A stretch of DNA of 64,000 nt from Streptomyces sp. TSRI0281 (GTDB lineage Bacteria > Actinomycetota > Actinomycetes > Streptomycetales > Streptomycetaceae). Of this stretch, positions 57,779 to 64,000 are shown in pieces. Below the pieces are notes generated by a model. It did not search any database. It was not told the origin of the DNA and saw only the letters and a program-made list of their open reading frames with translations. A program made the position numbers and the translations under genes. The stretch lies in NCBI RefSeq assembly GCF_001905125.1, contig NZ_LWLE01000013.1, positions 62,001-126,000 of the forward strand, read 5' to 3'. The first letter of the stretch is position 1. Every line of letters begins with the position of its first letter.

Positions 57779-60739
57779 ATGCACCCCACGCCGGAGCAGA
57801 GTCCGCATCACGCGTACCCCGACCACTGGGAAGCGGACGTGGTGCTCCGTGACGGTGGCACCGCGCGCATCAGGCCCATCACCACGGACGATGCCGAGCG
57901 GCTGGTCAGCTTCTACGAGCAGGTCTCCGACGAGTCGAAGTACTACCGCTTCTTCGCCCCGTACCCGCGCCTCTCCGACAAGGACGTGCACCGCTTCACC
58001 CACCACGACTACGTCGACCGGGTGGGACTCGCCGTCACGATCGGCGGTGAGTTCATCGCGACCGTCCGCTACGACCGGATCAACGAACAGGGCAGGCCCG
58101 CCTCCGCGCCCGCCGACGAGGCCGAGGTCGCCTTCCTCGTCCAGGACGCCCACCAGGGCCGCGGAGTGGCCTCGGCGCTCCTCGAACACATCGCGGCGGT
58201 CGCCCGCGAGCGCGGCATCCGCCGCTTCGCCGCCGAGGTGCTGCCCGCCAACAACAAGATGATCAAGGTGTTCCGGGACGCCGGATACACCCAGCAGCGC
58301 ACCTTCGAGGACGGCTCCGTCCACCTCACGCTCGACCTCGAACCCACCGCCGAGTCCCTCGCCGTCCAGCGCGGCCGCGAACAGCGGGCCGAGGCGCGGT
58401 CGGTGCAGCGGTTGCTCGCCCCCGGTTCCGTCGCCGTCATCGGCACCGGCCGCACCCCCGGCGGAGTGGGCCGCACCGTCCTGCGCAATCTCCTCGGCTC
58501 CGGCTACACGGGGCGCGCGTACGCGGTCAACCGGGCATTCGCCGCCGGCCTGACGACGCTGGACGGAGTCCCCGCGCACCGTTCCGTCGGCGAGATCGAC
58601 GAGCGGGTCGACGTCGCGGTCATCGCCGTCCCCGCCCACCGCGTGCCCGAGGCCGTCGCCGACTGCGGCGAACACGGAGTGCGAGGACTCGTCGTGCTCT
58701 CCGCCGGATACGCCGAGCGTGGCGCCGAGGGCCGTGAGCTCCAGCGCGAACTGGTCCGGCAGGCCCGCTCGTACGGCATGCGGATCATCGGCCCGAACGC
58801 GTTCGGCATCATCAACACCTCCGAGGCCGTCCGGCTGAACGCCTCCCTCGCCCCCGAGTCGCCCGCCCCCGGCCGGATCGGCCTGTTCACCCAGTCCGGC
58901 GCGATCGGGATCGCCCTGCTCTCCGGCCTCCACCGGCGCGGCGCGGGGCTCTCCACGTTCATCTCCGCGGGGAACCGGGCCGATGTCTCCGGGAACGACT
59001 TCCTCCAGTACTGGTACGAGGACCAGGACACCGACGTCGCCCTGCTGTACCTCGAATCGATCGGCAACCCCCGCAAGTTCACCCGGCTCGCCCGGCGGAC
59101 CGCGGCCGTGAAGCCCGTCGTCGTGGTGAAGGGCGCCCGGCACAGCGGCTCCACCCCACCCGGCCACGCCGTACCGGTCAGCCGCATCCCCGACGCCACG
59201 GTCTCCGCGCTGATGCGTCAGGCGGGCGTCATCCGGGTCGATACGGTGACCGAGATGGTCGACGCGGGGCTGCTCCTGGCCGACCAGCCGCTCCCGGCGG
59301 GCCCCCGGGTCGCGATCCTGGGCAACTCGGAATCCCTCGGCCTCCTCACGTACGACGCCTGCCTCGCCGAGGGGCTGCGCCCCCGACCGCCCCTCGACCT
59401 CACCACGGCGGCGGGCCCGCAGGACTTCCGGGATGCCCTGGCCGAGGCGCTCGCCGACCAGACGTGCGACGCCGTCATCGTGACCGCGATCCCCTGGGTA
59501 GGGGAGAACGGCGAGGCCGAGACGGGCGACGGCGAGGTCCTGGCCGCGGCCCTGCGCCGGGCGGCGGCCGGTGGCCCCGCCAAGCCGGTGGCCGTGGTCC
59601 ATGTGGAGATCGGCGGGCTGGCCGAGGCCCTGGCCGCCGCCAGCAGCACGGTGGCCCGGACCCGCCCCAGGGCCACGGCGTCCGGCGGCGGGTCCGGGAC
59701 AGGGCCCGCGAACGGACCGTCCGCCCCCGGCACGCCCTCCGCGGCCGTTCCCGCACCGAACCCCGCACGCCCTGCCGCATCCCCGAACGCACCCGCACCC
59801 TCATCCCCTTCCGCATCCCCGGCCGCCCCCGCCCCGGACTCCGACTCGGCCCGCCCCCGCACCGGCCGGATCCCCGCCTACCCCGCCGCCGAACGAGCCG
59901 TGCGCGCGCTCGCCGAAGCCGTGAAGTACGCGCAGTGGCGGCGCCAGGCGGCCGTACCCGGCAAGGTGCCCGAGTTCCTCGACGACACCATCGACGAGCC
60001 CGGTGCGGCGGGTCTGATCGACGCACTGCTCGGCCCCGCACCCGACCCGCGCGGCAGACCGCTCACCCACGACGAGGCCCGTGAACTGCTCGGCCGCTAC
60101 GGCATCACCGTCCGGCCGACGCTGCCCGCCCGTGACCCGGAGTCCGCCGTCGCCGCCGCCGCCCGGCTCGGCTACCCGGTGGCGCTGAAGACCACCGCCC
60201 CCCATCTGCGCCACCGCGCCGACCTCGGCGGTGTCCGCCTCGACCTCGGGAGCGAGAGCGCTCTGCGCCGCGCGTACGGCGAACTGACCGACCTGCTCGG
60301 CAAGCCCGCCGAACTCCAGCCCGTCGTCCAGGCCATGGCGCCGCGCGGCGTGGACACCGTCGTCCGTGCCTCGATCGACGCGGCCGCCGGGGCCGTCCTC
60401 TCCTTCGGCCTGGCCGGCGCGCCCTCCGAGCTGCTCGGCGACACCGCCCACCGCCTCGTACCGGTCACCGACCGCGACGCCGCCGAGCTGATCCGCTCCA
60501 TCAAGGCGGCCCCGGTGCTCTTCGGCTGGCGCGGTGCGGCGCCCGTCGACACCGCCGCGCTCGAAGAGCTGCTGCTCCGGGTGTCCCGCCTGGTCGACGA
60601 CCACCCGGAGGTGGTCTCCGTCGCGCTCGAACCGGTCGTGGTCGCCACCCAGGGGCTGAGCGTGCTGGGCGCGAGCGTCCGCCTCGCCCCGCCCCCCGCC
60701 CGCACCGACCGCGGCCCGCGCCGCCTCCCCAGCTACTGA
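57779..60739 (+). CDS. GNAT acetyltransferase fused to NDP-forming acyl-CoA synthetase-like domains (Pat-type)
   Basis: 986 residues. N-terminal GNAT domain (about 20-200) with acetyl-CoA loop VQDAHQGRGVASALLEH. A CoA-binding Rossmann domain (SVAVIGTGRTPGGVGRTVL, about 220) and ligase domain (GRIGLFTQSGAIGIALLSGL) follow. A Pro/Ala/Ser-rich linker of about 70 residues (near 630-700) comes next, then an ATP-grasp-like domain (ALKTTAPHLRHRADLGGV). This is the protein lysine acetyltransferase (Pat/YfiQ) group, which acetylates and inactivates acyl-CoA synthetases; here GNAT is N-terminal, as in Streptomyces PatA and opposite to Salmonella Pat. TACGCT 6 nt before the ATG and no ribosome binding site suggest a leaderless mRNA. 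Confidence 0.87.
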   Translation: MHPTPEQSPHHAYPDHWEADVVLRDGGTARIRPITTDDAERLVSFYEQVSDESKYYRFFAPYPRLSDKDVHRFTHHDYVDRVGLAVTIGGEFIATVRYDRINEQGRPASAPADEAEVAFLVQDAHQGRGVASALLEHIAAVARERGIRRFAAEVLPANNKMIKVFRDAGYTQQRTFEDGSVHLTLDLEPTAESLAVQRGREQRAEARSVQRLLAPGSVAVIGTGRTPGGVGRTVLRNLLGSGYTGRAYAVNRAFAAGLTTLDGVPAHRSVGEIDERVDVAVIAVPAHRVPEAVADCGEHGVRGLVVLSAGYAERGAEGRELQRELVRQARSYGMRIIGPNAFGIINTSEAVRLNASLAPESPAPGRIGLFTQSGAIGIALLSGLHRRGAGLSTFISAGNRADVSGNDFLQYWYEDQDTDVALLYLESIGNPRKFTRLARRTAAVKPVVVVKGARHSGSTPPGHAVPVSRIPDATVSALMRQAGVIRVDTVTEMVDAGLLLADQPLPAGPRVAILGNSESLGLLTYDACLAEGLRPRPPLDLTTAAGPQDFRDALAEALADQTCDAVIVTAIPWVGENGEAETGDGEVLAAALRRAAAGGPAKPVAVVHVEIGGLAEALAAASSTVARTRPRATASGGGSGTGPANGPSAPGTPSAAVPAPNPARPAASPNAPAPSSPSASPAAPAPDSDSARPRTGRIPAYPAAERAVRALAEAVKYAQWRRQAAVPGKVPEFLDDTIDEPGAAGLIDALLGPAPDPRGRPLTHDEARELLGRYGITVRPTLPARDPESAVAAAARLGYPVALKTTAPHLRHRADLGGVRLDLGSESALRRAYGELTDLLGKPAELQPVVQAMAPRGVDTVVRASIDAAAGAVLSFGLAGAPSELLGDTAHRLVPVTDRDAAELIRSIKAAPVLFGWRGAAPVDTAALEELLLRVSRLVDDHPEVVSVALEPVVVATQGLSVLGASVRLAPPPARTDRGPRRLPSY

Positions 60740-60826
60740 CCGGCGCCGGCCGGCCTGCCGCCCCGGCCCCACCGACCCGCCCCACGGCGTCCCCGGCAGC
60801 CATCAGCCCCCCGTAGGATGGTCCGT

Positions 60827-61423
60827 ATGGCAAAGACCGGTACGACGACCCAGGGGCTGCGCGCGGCGATCGAGCGCAGCGGCTACTACCCGGCCCTCGT
60901 GGCCGAGGCGGTGGAGGCCGCCGTCGGCGGCGAGCCGGTCGCTTCGTACCTGGTCCACCAGGAGACCACCTTCGACTCCAACGAAGTGCGCCGCCATGTC
61001 ACGGTCCTCGTCCTGACGGAGAACCGGTTCATCGTCAGCCACACCGACGAGCAGGCCGCCGACACCAGCTCCCCGACGCCGTACGCCACCACGTCCACCG
61101 AGTCGGTCAAGCTCGACCGGATCTCGTCGGTCGTGGTCAGCCGGGTGGTGGCCAACCCCGAGAAGTACGTACCGGGCACGCTGCCCCGCGAGGTCGTCCT
61201 CACCATCGGCTGGGGCGCCGTCTCCCGGATCGATCTGGAGCCCGCCGCCTGCGGTGACCCCAACTGCGAGGCGGACCACGGCTACACCGGCAGCTCCACC
61301 GCCGACGACCTGAGCCTGCGCGTCAGCGAGGCCGGTGACGGTCCGGACGCCGTCCGGCAGACCCTCGCCTTCGCCCAGTCGCTCTCCGAGGCCACGGCCG
61401 CCACCGCGGCGACCGGCCGCTGA
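60827..61423 (+). CDS. DUF5998 conserved actinobacterial protein
   Basis: 198 residues, mostly beta-strand (SYLVHQETTFDSNEVRRHVT, VLVLTENRFIVSHTDE) with a Cys pair in AACGDPNCEADHGY. Matches the DUF5998 group in appearance; function unknown. ATG 60827 is chosen over an ATG three codons earlier because TAGGAT (60814-60819) would be the -10 box 7 nt upstream, giving a leaderless mRNA. The stop overlaps the next gene's ATG by 1 nt, so the pair is translated together. Confidence 0.75.
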   Translation: MAKTGTTTQGLRAAIERSGYYPALVAEAVEAAVGGEPVASYLVHQETTFDSNEVRRHVTVLVLTENRFIVSHTDEQAADTSSPTPYATTSTESVKLDRISSVVVSRVVANPEKYVPGTLPREVVLTIGWGAVSRIDLEPAACGDPNCEADHGYTGSSTADDLSLRVSEAGDGPDAVRQTLAFAQSLSEATAATAATGR

Positions 61424-62610
61424 TGGCCCAGCCGGCCTGGCAGGACCCTGTCCCGCTCGCTCTCGACACCGCACCCGTACCCGAGTACGGCAGTGGCTCG
61501 CTCGCCGATCTGCTGCCCACCCTCGCCGCGGGCCAGGGCGTACCCGGCCTCACCGCGACGATTCCCGAACTGACGCCGGCCGATCGCAACTGCGTCTTCC
61601 TGATCGACGGCCTCGGCTGGGAGCAGATCAAGGCGCACCCGGACGAGGCCCCCTTCCTGCACTCCCTGCTGCCGTCCTCGCGCGGCGGCACCGGCCGCCC
61701 GATCACCGCGGGATTCCCGGCGACCACCGCCACCTCGCTCGCCTCGGTCGGTACGGGGCTGCCGCCCGGTGAGCACGGCCTTCCCGGATACACCGCGCGC
61801 AATCCCGAGACCGGCGAGCTGATGAACCAGCTCCGCTGGAAGCCGTGGACCGCGCCGAAGGTCTGGCAGCCGTACCCCACCGTCTTCCGGCTTGCCGACG
61901 CCGCGGGTGTGCGCACCGCCCAGGTCTCCGCGCCCACGTTCGAGCAGACCCCGCTCACCAAGGTCGCGCTCAGCGGCGGCTCGTTCCTCGGCCGGCTCAG
62001 CGGCGAGGACCGGATGGACGTGGCCGCCGAACGGCTCGCCGCCGGGGACCGCTCGCTCGTCTACACGTACTACAGCGAGGTCGACGGCAAGGGGCACCGG
62101 TTCGGTGTCGACTCCGATGCCTGGCGCGGCCAGCTGATGTACGTCGACGGGCTCGCCCAGCGCCTGGCCGAGCAGCTCCCGCCCCGCTCGGCGCTGTACA
62201 TCACCGCGGACCACGGGATGATCGACATCCCCTTCGATGAACAGTCCCGGATCGATTTCGACGAGGACTGGGAACTGCGCGCGGGCGTCGCCCTGCTCGG
62301 CGGCGAGGGCCGGGCGCGCCATGTGTACGCGGTCCCCGGGGCCGAGGCGGATGTGCTGACGGTCTGGCGCGAAGTGCTCGGCGAGCAGTTCTGGGTGGCG
62401 GGCCGGGACGAGGCGATCGAGGCCGGCTGGTTCGGGCCGCGGATCGACGAGCGGGTGTACGGCCGCATCGGCGACGTGGTCGCCGCCGCCCATGACGATG
62501 TGGTGATCACGGCGTCGGTCAACGAGCCGCACGAGTCCGCGATGGTCGGCATGCACGGCTCGATGACCCCCGTCGAACAACTGGTCCCGCTCCTCGAAGT
62601 ACGCTCGTAA
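61423..62610 (+). CDS. Nucleotide pyrophosphatase/phosphodiesterase (alkaline phosphatase superfamily)
   Basis: 395 residues. Metal and nucleophile motifs of the NPP-type group are visible: Asp in CVFLIDGLGW (about residue 65), nucleophilic Thr in GFPATTATSLASVGTG (about 103), Asp/His in EVDGKGHRFGVDS (about 220), TADHGMIDIP (about 264) and His in GMHGSMTPVEQ (about 380). No signal peptide was seen, so it is probably cytoplasmic. It overlaps the DUF5998 gene by one base. The substrate is not predictable. Confidence 0.85.
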   Translation: MAQPAWQDPVPLALDTAPVPEYGSGSLADLLPTLAAGQGVPGLTATIPELTPADRNCVFLIDGLGWEQIKAHPDEAPFLHSLLPSSRGGTGRPITAGFPATTATSLASVGTGLPPGEHGLPGYTARNPETGELMNQLRWKPWTAPKVWQPYPTVFRLADAAGVRTAQVSAPTFEQTPLTKVALSGGSFLGRLSGEDRMDVAAERLAAGDRSLVYTYYSEVDGKGHRFGVDSDAWRGQLMYVDGLAQRLAEQLPPRSALYITADHGMIDIPFDEQSRIDFDEDWELRAGVALLGGEGRARHVYAVPGAEADVLTVWREVLGEQFWVAGRDEAIEAGWFGPRIDERVYGRIGDVVAAAHDDVVITASVNEPHESAMVGMHGSMTPVEQLVPLLEVRS

Positions 62611-62667
62611 CCGCGTTTTCCGTTCTCCCGGCCGACCGGCCACCCTCCGAAAGGTGCTCGACCCCTC

Positions 62668-63318
62668 ATGCCCGAGCTTGTGTTCTTCTCCGGAACGATG
62701 GACTGCGGAAAGAGCACGCTGGCCCTCCAGATCGGTCACAACCGGTCGGCTCGCGGACTCCAGGGCGTCATCTTCACCCGCGACGACCGGGCGGGGGAGG
62801 GCAAGCTCTCCTCCCGGCTGGGCCTGGTGACGGAGGCGGTCGAGGCGACCGAGGGCATGGACCTGTACGCGTATCTGGTCGCCCAGCTGTCCCAGGGCGG
62901 CAAGGCGGACTACGTGATCGTGGACGAGGCCCAGTTCCTCGCCCCGGAGCAGATCGACCAGCTGGCCCGGGTCGTCGACGATCTCGGTCTGGACGTCTTC
63001 GCCTTCGGCATCAGGACGGACTTCCGCACGAAGCTGTTCCCGGGGTCCCAGCGGCTGATCGAGCTCGCGGACCGGATCGAGCAGCTTCAGGTGGAGGCCC
63101 TGTGCTGGTGCGGCGACCGCGCCACGCACAACGCCCGCACGGTGGACGGGGAGATGGTCGTCGAGGGCGCCCAGGTCGTGGTCGGCGACGTCAACCGCCC
63201 GGCCGAGGAGATCGGCTACGAGGTTCTCTGCCGCCGCCACCACTACCGGCGCATGACCAGCGCCGCGGCCCGTGCGGGTGCCCTTTCCCCGGACGTCCTC
63301 CCGGTCAACCACGGCTGA
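62668..63318 (+). CDS. tdk: Thymidine kinase (type II)
   Basis: 216 residues. Salvage enzyme phosphorylating thymidine with ATP. P-loop SGTMDCGKSTLAL (about residues 8-20), Walker B VIVDEAQFL (about 89), lasso-loop region and zinc-binding cysteines in ALCWCGDRATHNAR (about 147) and EVLCRRHHYRR (about 190). The length fits the family. ATG start 57 nt after the previous gene, with a GAAAGGTG-like site upstream. Confidence 0.93.
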   Translation: MPELVFFSGTMDCGKSTLALQIGHNRSARGLQGVIFTRDDRAGEGKLSSRLGLVTEAVEATEGMDLYAYLVAQLSQGGKADYVIVDEAQFLAPEQIDQLARVVDDLGLDVFAFGIRTDFRTKLFPGSQRLIELADRIEQLQVEALCWCGDRATHNARTVDGEMVVEGAQVVVGDVNRPAEEIGYEVLCRRHHYRRMTSAAARAGALSPDVLPVNHG

Positions 63319-63493
63319 GGCGTCCTCACGGCCTCTCCTCCGGCGAGAAGGCGGGTGGCGGACGTGCCTGCCCCGCCCGGGGAAGACACCGTCGGCCGCG
63401 GAGCGCGCGGCACCGCGGTGGAACCGGGAGGGGCCTGCGCCGCTTCCCGGTGGCAGGGAGGGCACGATTCGCCTGAGGAGCCCACCCCCGTTG

Positions 63494-63508
63494 GATAGTT
63501 GGGCTATC
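63494..63508 (+). promoter_or_regulatory. Inverted repeat in the kinase promoter
   Basis: GATAGTTGGGCTATC has 5-bp arms around a 5-nt centre. It overlaps the putative -10 TATCTT (63505-63510), which ends 6 nt before the GTG start codon of the kinase gene. Confidence 0.5.
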
Positions 63509-63516
63509 TTTCTCCC

Positions 63517-64000
63517 GTGAATCAGCTGATCGCCGAAGATCCGGTCCGCATAGGCCCCTACCGCCTGATCGCCCGGCTGGGCGAGGGAGGCATGGGTCTG
63601 GTCTATCTGGGCCGTTCCGAGGGCGGACGCACCGTGGCCGTGAAAGTGGTGCAGGCCGAGTACGCCGGGGACCCCGAGTTCCGCAGGCGCTTCGCCCGTG
63701 AAGTGGCCGCCGCGCGGCGGGTGGGCGGGAGTTGGACGGCGGCGGTGCTCGACGCCGACCCCGAGGCCGCCCTTCCCTGGGTGGCGACCCAGTACATCCC
63801 GGGGCCCGACCTGCACACCGTGGTCGCCAAGGACTTCGGACCGTTGCCCGAGTACGCGGTCCACACCCTCGCCAACCGCCTCGCCCTCGCCCTGCAGGCC
63901 GTGCACGAGGCGGGTCTGATCCATCGTGACCTGAAGCCGTCGAACGTCCTCGTCACCGTCGACGGCCCCCGCGTCATCGACTTCGGCATCGCGCGGGCGA
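63517..64000 (+). CDS. Ser/Thr protein kinase (PknB-type), 5' part only
   Basis: 161 visible residues, cut by the window end. Hanks-type kinase subdomains are clear: Gly loop ARLGEGGMGLVYLG (about residue 20), ATP-binding Lys in VAVKVV (about 43), Glu in FAREVAAARRVGG, the hinge ATQYIPGPDLH, catalytic loop LIHRDLKPSNVL (about 132, HRD plus Lys and Asn) and DFG in VIDFGIARA (about 155). The start is GTG 63517 with a -10-like TATCTT 6 nt upstream and no ribosome binding site. Whether a transmembrane sensor domain follows is not visible. Confidence 0.92.
   Translation, partial: MNQLIAEDPVRIGPYRLIARLGEGGMGLVYLGRSEGGRTVAVKVVQAEYAGDPEFRRRFAREVAAARRVGGSWTAAVLDADPEAALPWVATQYIPGPDLHTVVAKDFGPLPEYAVHTLANRLALALQAVHEAGLIHRDLKPSNVLVTVDGPRVIDFGIARA

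Noticed and set aside
1..64000. tRNA genes, IS elements, prophage or integrative element borders
   Set aside because: No cloverleaf-like segment, transposase, integrase or attachment-site duplication was recognised; gene content is core Streptomyces.

Overview
The window is chromosomal DNA of a Streptomyces species. It has high G+C with strong third-position GC bias, frequent GTG and TTG starts, and a marker set typical of the genus: the principal sigma factor hrdB with its Lys/Ala-rich N-terminal extension, the sporulation regulator whiH directly upstream of it, nrdR-nrdJ, lexA, ptsH with a DasR-type operator, and a ydaO-type c-di-AMP riboswitch in front of a secreted M23 peptidase. Gene order matches, from memory, the S. 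coelicolor interval of about SCO5798 to SCO5850 (lexA SCO5803, nrdRJ SCO5804/5, whiH SCO5819, hrdB SCO5820, parE SCO5822, parC SCO5836, ptsH SCO5841). That correspondence is recalled, not computed.

Layout. 1-1.2 kb: 3' part of a secreted trypsin-like protease (minus strand). 1.5-7.6 kb: a compact NRPS-independent siderophore (NIS) operon with a diaminobutyrate aminotransferase, two IucA/IucC synthetases and a siderophore-type acyltransferase, but no decarboxylase, hydroxylase, exporter or iron box. 7.6-14.6 kb: DNA repair and dNTP supply (DinG-like helicase, lexA with an SOS box, nrdR-nrdJ with a candidate NrdR box). 15-24.7 kb: small accessory genes (TerD, DUF4937, a divergent TetR/ABC-F pair, histidine phosphatase, ADP-ribosylglycohydrolase, DUF4173 membrane protein, RNase HII, two hypotheticals). 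24.9-29.9 kb: a RecQ helicase fused to a phosphoribosyltransferase, divergent from a DUF4192 gene across a palindrome made of two perfect DnaA boxes, then a Nudix/NrtR regulator. 30-38.6 kb: ABC transporter, whiH, hrdB, secreted trypsin, small Zn protein, parE. 38.7-46.8 kb: an orphan-type NarL two-component pair, DUF485 plus a decayed ActP-type acetate symporter, and a CitA/CitB-type two-component system. 45.4-49.3 kb: a MerR-HTH/citrate synthase fusion divergent from a second citrate synthase and a CobW GTPase with a His-rich tail. 49.4-56.1 kb: parC, an active/inactive M16 peptidase pair, riboswitch and M23 peptidase. 56.4-64 kb: GntR regulator, ptsH (HPr), a GNAT/acyl-CoA-synthetase lysine acetyltransferase, DUF5998, a phosphodiesterase, thymidine kinase and the start of a Ser/Thr kinase.

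How the parts relate. parE and parC encode the two topoisomerase IV subunits about 11 kb apart. LexA, DinG, RecQ and the NrdRJ reductase form a genome-maintenance neighbourhood. Acetate/citrate metabolism recurs (ActP remnant, CitAB-like sensor, two citrate synthases, Pat-like acetyltransferase). Many genes have a TANNNT -10 box only 6-10 nt before the start codon, suggesting leaderless mRNAs. Convergent gene pairs are separated by clear GC-rich hairpins. No tRNA, rRNA, IS element, prophage or CRISPR array was recognised.
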